DNA from: UBA7239 sp964509075 | GTDB taxonomy: Bacteria; Pseudomonadota; Gammaproteobacteria; Pseudomonadales; UBA7239 | DNA: 64,000 bases | Direction: 5' to 3' | Assembly: GCA_964509075.1 (NCBI GenBank) | Contig: CAZDWC010000008.1 | Span: 1 to 64,000 of the forward strand | Program-made: the position numbers and the translations under genes | Notes under the pieces: generated by a model | What the model saw: only the letters and a program-made list of their open reading frames with translations | Database searches by the model: none | Told to the model about the DNA's origin: nothing | Part shown: piece after piece, positions 8,216-15,972 of the stretch | Numbering within the stretch: the stretch's first letter is position 1 | Layout of the letters: every line of letters begins with the position of its first letter

Positions 8216-10150
8216 ATGCGCAGACTGATAAGCACAGCGCTACTCGCCTTCACCGCCCTGTCTGCGACCCTACAATGCGCGCAGGCACAGGAACAGTATC
8301 GCAGCCGCGCCTATATCGATCTCGACCAGGCCGCGACCGAAAACGTGTCTATGTCGGTTGGCGAGCTGGAAAAGAAAATTGATACCTTTCAGGATGATTT
8401 CACGCGCGCCAGCGCCGAAAAATTTCTGGCTCAACATTACGCCGGACAAAAAGATTACAACAAGGCTGCCGAGTATCTGGAAGACGCACTGAAAAATCCT
8501 GCAGCGACGGAAGACAGCAAGCGCGAATTGCTCGGTCAGCTGGCGCGCGTGTACCTGCTGCAGAAAAACTACGACCGTGCCGCAAGCAGCATGCAGCGTT
8601 ATGTCGCGCTCAAGGGCGCAGACAACGCCGAGATCTTCTTGCTGCTGGCGCAGATCCAGTACAAACGCAAACAATATGTGGAAAGTGCAGCGGCGCTGGA
8701 TAAAGCACTGGCCTTGCAGAAAAATCCACAAAAAGAATTGCTGCAAAGTGCGCTGGCGGTTTACTACAGCATCGGCAGCTTCGATCGTGCCGCGCAAGTC
8801 ATCCAACAACTTGTTGCGCAGGACTTCAACAATGCCGAACTCTGGCAGCAGTGGGTATCGCTGTACCTGAAAGCCGGCAAACACGCGCAAGCACTCGACG
8901 TGATGGCACTGGCCTGGGAAAAAGGCATCCCGTTTCGCGATCAGGATATCCTGCTGCTGACCGATCTTTACGCCATCAACAAGATTCCCGGTCGCGGTGC
9001 GCGCGTGCTGGAAGCAGCCATCGCCAGCGGCCGCGTGAAAGCCGACAGCAAGATCAATGATCGCCTGTTCCGCCTGTGGATGCAGGCCGGCGAACGTGAA
9101 AAAGCCGAAGTCGCCTTGCAGAAAGCCGCCAATACCAGCGGCGACACCGAACTGCAATTGCATCTCGCACAAATGATGATGGAAAAAGAACAGTGGCAGC
9201 CGATGCAGGAAATGGTACTGAAAGCCTGTGACGGCGCGCTGCCAGACAAACTGGTGGCACGCGCGAATCTGTTACTCGGTGTCAGCCAACTGAAACTCGG
9301 TGATACCGAACTGGCGCGCCGTTCTTTTATCAATGCCACCGTCGTCGGTGGCGCTGGTGAACAAGCAGGGCAGTGGCTCGCCTACATGAAAGCGGCACCG
9401 GCAACCGAGCGCGAAAAAATTGGCATCGCCGGGCCATGCACCTCCAGCAATACTTCATCCGTATTTACTGCCGCCATGCCGGAAGGCCAACGCAAATCTG
9501 CCGCGACAGCCAGCAACGCATCAGCAGCAACTACAGCAACTGCTACTGACAATGCAAACATACAAAATGCCGCTGACACTGAATCTTCCAGCGCTGATGA
9601 CACAGTCGCACCCGTTGCAACATCAACGGGTGCCAGCAGCGCAACAAAAATGGATGCGCAGGCACTGGCTCAGATCAAAGGCAACCCGAACGCCGCACTG
9701 CCCATCAAGACCACGGATTCGCAAAAACTGTATCTGGGCGAATACACACTGTCGCCACAAGAATTTGCCAATGAGATCGTGCCACTGGCCACGCGTCTCG
9801 GCATCACCATTGTCAAAAATGGCGGCAAGATCGACGGCCCCATGCACATTATTTTCCCCGAGCCACTCACAGCGGATGCCAGCAAAATCAAATTGCGCTT
9901 CGGTTTTCCCGTCAGCGGCAATCCGCGCCCGTCCGGGCGTTTCCAGCTGGTGCGTGACAGTGGTTTCAAATGTGTCTCGCGCGATTACCAGGGTTCAGCG
10001 GAAGGCGTGGCGCAAGCGTTTGCACAACTGTATGCCGATGCCGTGGCCAAGGGCCTGAAACTGTCCGGCGAAAGCCGGCAGATCGCCAGCAGTGACAACG
10101 TTGTCGGCAGCAAGACCGTAAAACTCGAATTGCAGATCGGCGTGCTCTAG
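8216..10150 (+). CDS. TPR protein with a C-terminal GyrI-like domain, TonB2 cluster
   Basis: A 644-residue exported protein with the signal sequence RLISTALLAFTALSATLQCAQA. TPR units cover about 55-400 (AEKFLAQHYAGQKDYNKAAEYLEDAL and several more). A Ser/Thr/Ala linker at about 410-480 follows. The C-terminal segment (about 485-644), with FGFPVSGNPRPSGRF, YQGSAEGVAQAFAQLYADAV and VKLELQIGVL, reads like a GyrI/effector-binding fold; that domain call is my inference. TPR proteins regularly close ttpC-exbB-exbD-tonB operons and probably help couple the complex to receptors or the envelope. It starts 1 nt after the tonB stop codon. Confidence 0.75.
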   Translation: MRRLISTALLAFTALSATLQCAQAQEQYRSRAYIDLDQAATENVSMSVGELEKKIDTFQDDFTRASAEKFLAQHYAGQKDYNKAAEYLEDALKNPAATEDSKRELLGQLARVYLLQKNYDRAASSMQRYVALKGADNAEIFLLLAQIQYKRKQYVESAAALDKALALQKNPQKELLQSALAVYYSIGSFDRAAQVIQQLVAQDFNNAELWQQWVSLYLKAGKHAQALDVMALAWEKGIPFRDQDILLLTDLYAINKIPGRGARVLEAAIASGRVKADSKINDRLFRLWMQAGEREKAEVALQKAANTSGDTELQLHLAQMMMEKEQWQPMQEMVLKACDGALPDKLVARANLLLGVSQLKLGDTELARRSFINATVVGGAGEQAGQWLAYMKAAPATEREKIGIAGPCTSSNTSSVFTAAMPEGQRKSAATASNASAATTATATDNANIQNAADTESSSADDTVAPVATSTGASSATKMDAQALAQIKGNPNAALPIKTTDSQKLYLGEYTLSPQEFANEIVPLATRLGITIVKNGGKIDGPMHIIFPEPLTADASKIKLRFGFPVSGNPRPSGRFQLVRDSGFKCVSRDYQGSAEGVAQAFAQLYADAVAKGLKLSGESRQIASSDNVVGSKTVKLELQIGVL

Positions 10151-10173
10151 CAGGGCGCGCTTTTTGCGGCAAC

Positions 10174-10190
10174 TGCACCAGCCAGGTGCA
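10174..10190. promoter_or_regulatory. Candidate NtrC binding site
   Basis: TGCACC-AGCCA-GGTGCA is a perfect 6-5-6 palindrome. It has the layout of known enteric NtrC sites (TGCACY-N5-GGTGCA). It lies about 50 nt upstream of a sigma54-type promoter and about 140 nt before the binding-protein gene. As a hairpin it has no following T run, so a terminator is less likely. Confidence 0.6.
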
Positions 10191-10239
10191 ATCCAGACCG
10201 CCACCCCTCCCGAAAATCACCATTTGCCGGCACAACGAC

Positions 10240-10255
10240 TGGCAAGCTTCTTGCG
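10240..10255 (+). promoter_or_regulatory. Sigma54 promoter of the substrate-binding protein gene
   Basis: TGGCAA-GCTTC-TTGCG carries the invariant GG (-24) and GC (-12) at the correct spacing for RpoN and is close to the consensus TGGCAC-N5-TTGCW. The start of transcription would be near 10266, leaving a leader of about 57 nt. Together with the upstream NtrC-like site it suggests nitrogen-limitation control. Confidence 0.65.
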
Positions 10256-10322
10256 TTTGTCTGTTTGCGTACTTCCATTCATCCAGACACTTTCATTCAA
10301 CCAGACAACAACGGGGTAACAC

Positions 10323-11414
10323 ATGCATATCCGGCAAATACTGAAAGGCAGCGCATTGCTACGCACCGCAGGCAAACTGATGATGGCCGTTGCACTGATG
10401 ACCACGTGCACACTCGGCCACGCCGATGACAAGAAATCCTTCACGCTGGCATGGAGCATTTATGCCGGCTGGATGCCATGGCCCTACGCCGATCAATCCG
10501 GCATCCTGAAAAAATGGGCGGACAAGTACGGCATCACCATCAATGTGAAGCAGCTGGATTACATCGAATCCATCAACCAATACACCGCCGGCCAATTTGA
10601 TGCCTGCCTGATGACCAATATGGATGCCCTCACCATTCCGGCTGCCGGTGGTGTCGATACGTCCATTGTCATTGTCGGCGATTACTCCAATGGCAATGAC
10701 GGCCTGACCCTGAAAGGCAAGAAAGACCTGAAAGACATCAAGGGCCAGAAAGTAAATCTGGTTGAGCTGTCCGTTTCGCATTATTTTCTGGCACGCGCAC
10801 TGGAAAGTGTTGGCTTGAGCGAAAAAGACATCAAGGTTGTCAACACATCGGATGCTGACATTGTCGCTGCCTGGAGCACGCCGGATGTGACAGCTGCTGC
10901 GTCGTGGAATCCGCAACTGTCGGAAATCACGCAGCAAAAAGACACCCACCTGGTATTCGATTCCTCAAAAATTCCCGGCGAGATTCTCGACACACTGGCC
11001 ATCAATACCGCCACGTTGAAAGCGCATCCGGAATTTGCCAAGGCACTGGTTGGCGCCTGGTTTGAAACACTCGCCGTCATGTCAAAAAATGATGCGGCTG
11101 CAACAACCGCCAAAACAGCGATGGCCAAATTGTCTGGCACCGACCTTCCCGGCTACGAAGCGCAGTTGAAAACCACCAAACTGTTCTACACGCCAAAAGA
11201 AACACTGGATTTCACTTTGGCGCCCGCACTGGCCACGTCAAACGATCTGGTACGCAAATTCTCGTTTGATCACGACCTGCTCGGTCAGGGCGCCGCCAGT
11301 GTTGATGCAGTCGGCATCGAGTTTCCTGGCGGCAAAGTTCTGGGCGACACCAAAAATATCAAGCTGCGTTTTGATCCGTCCATTGTCGAAATGGCCGCGC
11401 AAGGCAAACTGTAA
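10323..11414 (+). CDS. ABC transporter substrate-binding protein, probably for guanidine
   Basis: A 363-residue periplasmic binding protein. The signal peptide ends near TTCTLGHADD. The mature part, with TLAWSIYAGWMPWPYADQSGILKKWADKYG, belongs to the NrtA/TauA-like family often labelled urea carboxylase-related. It very likely delivers substrate to the permease and ATPase at 15.1-16.7 kb, which lack a binding protein of their own. The intervening 3.7 kb holds unrelated minus-strand genes and a repeat-flanked DUF559 gene. The GGGG Shine-Dalgarno is 8 nt before the ATG. Guanidine as ligand is inferred from the operon, not from the binding site. Confidence 0.78.
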   Translation: MHIRQILKGSALLRTAGKLMMAVALMTTCTLGHADDKKSFTLAWSIYAGWMPWPYADQSGILKKWADKYGITINVKQLDYIESINQYTAGQFDACLMTNMDALTIPAAGGVDTSIVIVGDYSNGNDGLTLKGKKDLKDIKGQKVNLVELSVSHYFLARALESVGLSEKDIKVVNTSDADIVAAWSTPDVTAAASWNPQLSEITQQKDTHLVFDSSKIPGEILDTLAINTATLKAHPEFAKALVGAWFETLAVMSKNDAAATTAKTAMAKLSGTDLPGYEAQLKTTKLFYTPKETLDFTLAPALATSNDLVRKFSFDHDLLGQGAASVDAVGIEFPGGKVLGDTKNIKLRFDPSIVEMAAQGKL

Positions 11415-11440
11415 TTTAGCGAGACACCTGCAGCCCTGTT

Positions 11441-11462
11441 GCCGCCTTCGGGCGGCTTTTTT
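11441..11462 (+). terminator. Rho-independent terminator after the binding-protein gene
   Basis: GCCGCC-TTCG-GGCGGC followed by TTTTTT: a 6-bp GC stem with a UUCG tetraloop and a T tract, 27 nt after the stop codon. Confidence 0.92.
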
Positions 11463-11481
11463 ATGCACGTCTATTGGGGAT

Positions 11482-12339
11482 CTACCCGTGCGCTTCCAGT
11501 ATCGCTGCCGTCATGATCAAACCCGCGCCGCACCATTCAAGCGTTGACAGGGAAGTATCATTGATCCACATCGAGCTGATAATCGCTGTTACCAGTTCGA
11601 GGATAATAATGACTGCGGCACGTCCGGCTTCCATGTGCGTGACGGCCCATTGTGTGCCGATATTCGCCAGCAGCATCCAGCAGATACCGAAACCGCACGC
11701 CAGCAACAGCAGCGATGGCATTGCCGTTGACGGCCAATGCTGTACACCCGACAGCAGCACCAGACCGGAAAAAAAAGCGCCGGAAAAAAACATCAGCGTA
11801 ATTTTTGGCGACAGAGGAAAATTGGGCGTTGCACGGAAAATAATATTGTTGGCAGCGTACGCCAGCCCGGATGACAAGGCCAGCATATCGGTCCACGACG
11901 GCGGCGCTGAAAATATATTGACGCCGCCGAGAATCAGCCAGGCACCGCACAGCGCCAGCACTACCGATAGCACACGTGCAGGTGTCAGTTTTTCACCTAG
12001 AAACAGCAGACCACCCAGTACCGCCCACACCGGCAACGTGTAGAACAGCGACATCGTGCGTACCACATCGCCATACATCACACTGGAATTGAAGGCAACA
12101 TTGGCATAGCCACCGCACACAAAAATGCCGAGGATCATTCGCCATTCCGCAAGCGCGCGCTTGCGCTGTCGCCACAACAACGGCAAACCCACCACCGCCA
12201 CCGAGCCGTAGGCCAGCAATAACAACACCGCACCGTCCAGTCCGTGACTGGCAAAATATTTCAGCGGTATCCACGTCGCACCCCAGATGATGGACGAACA
12301 GACAAGCGCCAGCACAGGCCAGCGTGGCGAAACAGACAT
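11482..12339 (-). CDS. EamA/DMT-family transporter
   Basis: A 285-residue membrane protein with about ten hydrophobic segments in two EamA halves. The first half begins WPVLALVCSSIIWGATWIPLKY and ends near LALCGAWLILGGV; the second covers about 150-280. Drug/metabolite transporters of this type move small metabolites such as amino acids, but the substrate cannot be read from the sequence. It is the last gene of the desaturase-hydrolase-transporter run and lies 5 nt after the preceding stop. It is not an SMR protein, so it is not the known type of guanidine exporter. Confidence 0.82.
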   Translation of the reverse strand: MSVSPRWPVLALVCSSIIWGATWIPLKYFASHGLDGAVLLLLAYGSVAVVGLPLLWRQRKRALAEWRMILGIFVCGGYANVAFNSSVMYGDVVRTMSLFYTLPVWAVLGGLLFLGEKLTPARVLSVVLALCGAWLILGGVNIFSAPPSWTDMLALSSGLAYAANNIIFRATPNFPLSPKITLMFFSGAFFSGLVLLSGVQHWPSTAMPSLLLLACGFGICWMLLANIGTQWAVTHMEAGRAAVIIILELVTAIISSMWINDTSLSTLEWCGAGLIMTAAILEAHG

Positions 12340-12344
12340 GGCGA

Positions 12345-13127
12345 TTATTCCTGAGCGGATGAACGCCTATTATGCGCGAGAAAAAACGCCATATCATGAT
12401 TGGGCCACAATTCGGCATCATGCTCGTTCGCCAGGCGTTTCAACTTCCTGATACTGGCGACAGCCATGTCCTCGCGGTCCTGCCAGCACAGCCCCGGCGC
12501 CACTTCATCCTCAAGATTCTCACTGAGATCCGCCGCATCACCACACAACAAAACCGGCTTGCCTTTCGGTAATTCAATCAACAATGACATATGGCCAGCC
12601 GTATGGCCCGGCGTAGAAACCGCGTGCACGCCATTGGTTACCGCATATTCACCACAATGCACGCACCAGTGCACATCGTGTGAAAAATCGCTATCAAAAT
12701 AAGCTTCATCCGCAGGCTCAGAGGCAGCTGACAATTCTGCCTGCTGTACATGCACATCGGCATGTGCAAACTCGCGCAAACCGCCCGCGTGATCGAAATG
12801 CAAATGGCCACAAAATACGCAATCAATATCTTTTACATCCAGCCCGAGTTGTGCCAATCGCGCCGTCAGTCGTTGTTCGGACGTGACTTCCGGCGGCCCG
12901 AATGGAAAAGCGGGGTTCTCGTACCACTGCGCACGCAATGCCGGATCGTGCACCTTGTTGTAGTCGCAACCGACGTCATACAGCATGCGGCCGTTTTTCG
13001 TTTCAATCAGGTACGCCAGTATCGGCGCTTCGATAATCACACCCGCACCACGCCCGCGCGTGGAGAGGGTTTTCTCATAGCGATGTGTGCCGCACAACAA
13101 CGGCTGGAAACGCGTAACGGATGTCAT
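12345..13127 (-). CDS. Metallo-beta-lactamase-fold hydrolase, N-acyl homoserine lactonase-like
   Basis: About 260 residues with the metal motif HLHFDHAGG (HxHxDH), the later histidine STPGHTAGH and the aspartate in LLCGDAADL. These are the ligands of a dinuclear zinc site, and the arrangement resembles AHL lactonases that open homoserine-lactone rings. An ATG at 13127 is chosen; an in-frame TTG at 13151 overlaps the desaturase stop and is less likely. It may act on a lactone or ester linked to the lipid-modifying neighbour, but substrate assignment is uncertain because this family also contains other hydrolases. Confidence 0.75.
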   Translation of the reverse strand: MTSVTRFQPLLCGTHRYEKTLSTRGRGAGVIIEAPILAYLIETKNGRMLYDVGCDYNKVHDPALRAQWYENPAFPFGPPEVTSEQRLTARLAQLGLDVKDIDCVFCGHLHFDHAGGLREFAHADVHVQQAELSAASEPADEAYFDSDFSHDVHWCVHCGEYAVTNGVHAVSTPGHTAGHMSLLIELPKGKPVLLCGDAADLSENLEDEVAPGLCWQDREDMAVASIRKLKRLANEHDAELWPNHDMAFFLAHNRRSSAQE

Positions 13128-13147
13128 CAGCCTACTCGCAAATTCAC

Positions 13148-14164
13148 TCAATGACCCGTGAGAAAGGAAACACCTTCCACACCGACAAACGCAGCGCCCT
13201 GCGTGCCCACCACATCGAAATCCACTGGATCTTCATGTGTCAATCGCTGTGTGCGGTAGCGGTGATAGCAGGCAATCTGGTTGGCAAACGGAATCATCTG
13301 CGGCATCGGCTGACCAAACAACTGGCGATGCAATGCGGGCAGACGATGCCAGGGCTGGTTGGGTTTCTCGTGGTGTGCGTTGTGATAACCAAAGTTCAGC
13401 GTAAACAGATTCAGCCAGGGGTTATTGACGGAGTGTAAATTGGTGTAGGTGTGCGCTTGTTCAAACACCGCATCAAACTGTCGCGCTTCAGGCCCCGGTT
13501 GTTGTTCTAAGGTTTCAAACAATTCATAGGTATGCTGGAACGCATCCATGAAACGCAATACATGCAACATCAACATGTAGGCGAGCGGATAAAAAATCAG
13601 GATGCGCGGTGCAGCATGGGCTATCGCCGCAAACAATGCCATGCGCACTACCAGCGTCAACATCACGCGCAAACGTTGCTGTTTGCGTGACGGCAGCACA
13701 AACGGCATCAGCGGCACCAGCCAGTGCATCACCAGATCCAGCGCCGGTACATAACACCATTCCAGCCACTGCAGCACGCTCAGGCAGCGCGGATACTGCA
13801 GCAAGCGCGTGCGGAAATTGAAGGCCACCACATCGGCACGATCAACATGATGGCGAAAATGCTTGTGGCGTATGCCTTCGTAGGTGCCGTAACAGGCGCC
13901 GGTAATCCACAGCAGGATATTGCCGACCTGTGCATTGATTTTGTTGCTGGCAAACAGTGTGTTGTGCGCACATTCATGAATCAGGTAGGCCGCAATTATC
14001 ATCGCGTGCCCCAGCACCAACACACCGACAAGATTGGCCGAAAACAGCGGCCGCGAAATCAGCCACCATCCGCCCGCATATCCGGCCAGCACATAGGCAA
14101 ACACCAGCAGATTGGGCACAACACCATCGCGATGGCGGAACACACGCGGATACAACACAGACAT
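13148..14164 (-). CDS. Membrane fatty acid desaturase family protein
   Basis: About 338 residues with several membrane segments and the three histidine boxes of the desaturase superfamily: HECAH, HKHFRHH and HNAHH. These bind the di-iron centre. ATG 14164 is preferred because AGGA lies 6 nt upstream; the frame stays open further upstream but runs into a GC-rich intergenic repeat. It leads a minus-strand run with the metallo-hydrolase and EamA transporter. The acyl or alkyl substrate is unknown; hydroxylase or monooxygenase activity is possible in this superfamily. Confidence 0.8.
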   Translation of the reverse strand: MSVLYPRVFRHRDGVVPNLLVFAYVLAGYAGGWWLISRPLFSANLVGVLVLGHAMIIAAYLIHECAHNTLFASNKINAQVGNILLWITGACYGTYEGIRHKHFRHHVDRADVVAFNFRTRLLQYPRCLSVLQWLEWCYVPALDLVMHWLVPLMPFVLPSRKQQRLRVMLTLVVRMALFAAIAHAAPRILIFYPLAYMLMLHVLRFMDAFQHTYELFETLEQQPGPEARQFDAVFEQAHTYTNLHSVNNPWLNLFTLNFGYHNAHHEKPNQPWHRLPALHRQLFGQPMPQMIPFANQIACYHRYRTQRLTHEDPVDFDVVGTQGAAFVGVEGVSFLTGH

Positions 14165-14279
14165 GATCATTCCTGGGTGGGCCGTCCCACAGGGTGTACA
14201 CACTGCCGGCCGTCCGGCAGCGGGATCGTCAGGATTACCGGGAAATCGGAGGCAACATTTGGGCCATGCTTGCCACCCC

Positions 14280-14320
14280 CGCCCCCTCCCCAACCCCTCC
14301 CCCCGTTTCGGGGGAGGGGC
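14280..14320. repeat. Left copy of a 41-bp inverted repeat
   Basis: The reverse complement of this GC-rich block matches 14801-14841 at 40 of 41 positions. Its inner part, CCCCTCCCCCCG-TTT-CGGGGGAGGGG, can itself fold into a hairpin. The pair brackets the DUF559 gene. Confidence 0.9.
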
Positions 14321-14419
14321 TATCCCTGCGCTGACGAGCAGAAGTTGAAAAATATTCTGGCTTGTCATAAAAATACAAAGGCAAAAACTGCCACATGAAA
14401 ATATTTCAAGGATGAAATG

Positions 14420-14764
14420 ATGATCAACAAGAAGATGCGCGATCGTGCGCGTGAATTACGCAAGGACAGCACACCATTTGAGGCCACTTTCTGGAAGGCT
14501 GTTCGCGCGCATCGGCTGGATGGATATTCATTTCGTCGACAGCAGGTTATTGGCTGCTATATCGCTGATTTTGTCTGCCTCGAGAAAAAACTCATCATTG
14601 AACTGGATGGCGCACAGCACTCGGCTAACCATGTCTACGACACAGAACGCGACGCCTGGTTGGCCGCAGAAGGCTTTCACGTGTTGCGAATCTGGAATCA
14701 CGAATGGCAAGCAAACCCTGATGCAATATTGCTGCAGATACTGAAACTCTTGCATAGCCGCTAG
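14420..14764 (+). CDS. DUF559 (Vsr-like endonuclease fold) protein
   Basis: A 114-residue protein of the DUF559 family, related to very-short-patch repair and restriction endonuclease folds. Visible landmarks are RARELRKDSTPFEATFWKAV, SFRRQQVIGCYIADFVCLEKKLIIELDGAQH and VLRIWNHE. The D and E/Q-H residues of IADFVC...IIELDGAQH are the likely metal-dependent nuclease core. AAGGA precedes two adjacent ATGs and fits the second better. It stands alone between two inverted copies of a 41-bp repeat, as is common for this family. Its role in the cell is not established. Confidence 0.82.
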   Translation: MINKKMRDRARELRKDSTPFEATFWKAVRAHRLDGYSFRRQQVIGCYIADFVCLEKKLIIELDGAQHSANHVYDTERDAWLAAEGFHVLRIWNHEWQANPDAILLQILKLLHSR

Positions 14765-14800
14765 GCATCCCATCGCCATATCAGACAGCACTCCGCCAAA

Positions 14801-14841
14801 GCCCCTCCCCCGAAGCGGGGGGAGGGGTTGGGGAGGGGGCG
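14801..14841. repeat. Right copy of the 41-bp inverted repeat
   Basis: It differs from the reverse complement of 14280-14320 at one base (GAAG against GAAA in the loop region). It starts 37 nt after the DUF559 stop codon and could also serve as its transcription terminator hairpin. Confidence 0.9.
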
Positions 14842-14960
14842 CGCGAAGAACGCGCACCACAACAACGCACGCACGCACAAAACGCACAAAAATCACGCAA
14901 AAGAATCGCGCCTCTCCCAATAAATCAGCGTATTACCCGCAATTCATCAGCAAAAAGAGT

Positions 14961-14976
14961 TGGCACAATCTGTGTA
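14961..14976 (+). promoter_or_regulatory. Candidate sigma54 promoter of the guanidine operon
   Basis: TGGCAC-AATCT-GTGTA has a perfect -24 element, but GT in place of the invariant GC at -12. Predicted transcription start is about 14987, just before the riboswitch begins. No sigma70 pair with acceptable spacing was seen around it, and no NtrC palindrome was found upstream. Moderate support only. Confidence 0.4.
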
Positions 14977-14992
14977 TTAGTAAACGTGAACA

Positions 14993-15090
14993 GGCCGCTA
15001 GGGTTCCGGTTTCCCCTCTCGAGAGGAAGCGCTGGACCGAGAGCAGCCGGCCTCGCCAGAGGTGACACGGAGGGATAAAAGCCCGGGAGA
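14993..15090 (+). promoter_or_regulatory. Guanidine-I riboswitch (ykkC class)
   Basis: The segments conserved in guanidine-I aptamers appear in order: CTAGGGTTCCG (from 14998), CTGGACCGAGAG (15032-15043) and ACACGGAGGGATAAAAGCCC followed by GGGAGA (15065-15090). The aptamer binds guanidinium and turns on downstream genes. No hairpin with a T tract follows before the permease start (15139), so control is more likely translational or by another switch. AGCCGGC (15045-15051) is fully complementary to GCCGGCT (15105-15111), which offers an alternative helix between aptamer and leader. Confidence 0.95.
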
Positions 15091-15138
15091 ATTGCGCATG
15101 GTGCGCCGGCTCGTCCTGTCATGCTGGAGGTGATGAAC

Positions 15139-15972
15139 ATGAAACGCGCGATCAACATCAGGCCATCAGGCCCGCTAGCCATCCTGCTGGTGCTGTTGCC
15201 GTTTGTGATCGCGATTGGGTTTTACATGTCAGCTTCGATTGCGCGACATGCCGACAACAGTAACGATCGCCTGCTGCCGGACATGACGCAATTGATACAG
15301 GGTGTGAAGCGGGTTGCTGTTGATTCCGATGCACGCACCGGCAACGTGATTTTATGGACGGATACACGCGCGAGTTTGCAGCGCCTCGCCTGGGGCGTCG
15401 GCATCAGCGCGATGATGGGTTTACTGTCGGGAATGCTGACAGGGATGTTTCCCCTATTGCGCACCACCCTGGCGCCGCCGATTGCGGTGATCTCACTGAT
15501 TCCACCGATGGCCATCTTGCCGATTCTATTTATCGCCTGCGGCCTGGGTGAAGTCTCAAAAATTGTGTTGATTGTGCTCGGCATCGCGCCGGTGATCATG
15601 CGCGACATGCAGGCGCGCGTACAGGATTTGCCGCGCGAACAAATGATCAAAGCGCAATCCCTCGGCGCTTCCAGCTGGCAAATTGCCGTGCGCGTGGTGT
15701 TGCCGCAAGTGTTGCCGCGTTTGATCGACGCCTTGCGACTCTCGCTCGGCGCTGCCTGGTTGTTCTTGATTTCCGCCGAGGCAATTGCCGCCGAAGACGG
15801 CCTCGGTTACCGCATCTTTCTTGTACGCCGTTACATGGCTATGGATGTGATCCTGCCTTATGTGGCGTGGATTACCTTGCTGGCGTGGATCACCGATCGC
15901 GCACTGCGCACACTGCATTTGCGCGCATTCCCGTGGTTGCGCACAAGCACGGACCATGGAGATGCGCCATGA
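15139..15972 (+). CDS. ABC transporter permease, probably guanidine uptake
   Basis: A 277-residue inner-membrane permease of the SsuC/TauC/NrtB type, with about six helices. The EAA-type coupling loop is at about 165-200 (EQMIKAQSLGASSWQIAVRVVLP). It is the first gene behind the ykkC riboswitch and is fused by a 4-nt overlap to the ATPase gene. An ideal GGAGG lies 8 nt upstream of the ATG at 15139; the more distal ATG at 15121 would place that motif inside the gene. It most likely works with the binding protein at 10.3 kb. Confidence 0.85.
   Translation: MKRAINIRPSGPLAILLVLLPFVIAIGFYMSASIARHADNSNDRLLPDMTQLIQGVKRVAVDSDARTGNVILWTDTRASLQRLAWGVGISAMMGLLSGMLTGMFPLLRTTLAPPIAVISLIPPMAILPILFIACGLGEVSKIVLIVLGIAPVIMRDMQARVQDLPREQMIKAQSLGASSWQIAVRVVLPQVLPRLIDALRLSLGAAWLFLISAEAIAAEDGLGYRIFLVRRYMAMDVILPYVAWITLLAWITDRALRTLHLRAFPWLRTSTDHGDAP

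Noticed and set aside
10225..10322. A mini-ykkC (guanidine-II) riboswitch, because two ACGR sequences occur in the leader of the binding-protein gene
   Set aside because: The bases beside each ACGR do not form complementary stems, so no hairpin loops of the required kind can be drawn.
11482..12339. Guanidine exporter
   Set aside because: Known guanidine exporters are SMR proteins of about 105 residues; this is a 285-residue EamA transporter with no riboswitch.
14165..14368. Upstream start for the desaturase that would add about 68 residues
   Set aside because: The extension runs through the GC-rich inverted repeat and lacks any family similarity; AGGA 6 nt before ATG 14164 fits better.
14842..14940. 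NtrC site upstream of the guanidine operon
   Set aside because: GCAC repeats occur (ACGCACGCACGCAC) but no paired GTGC half at the right distance.
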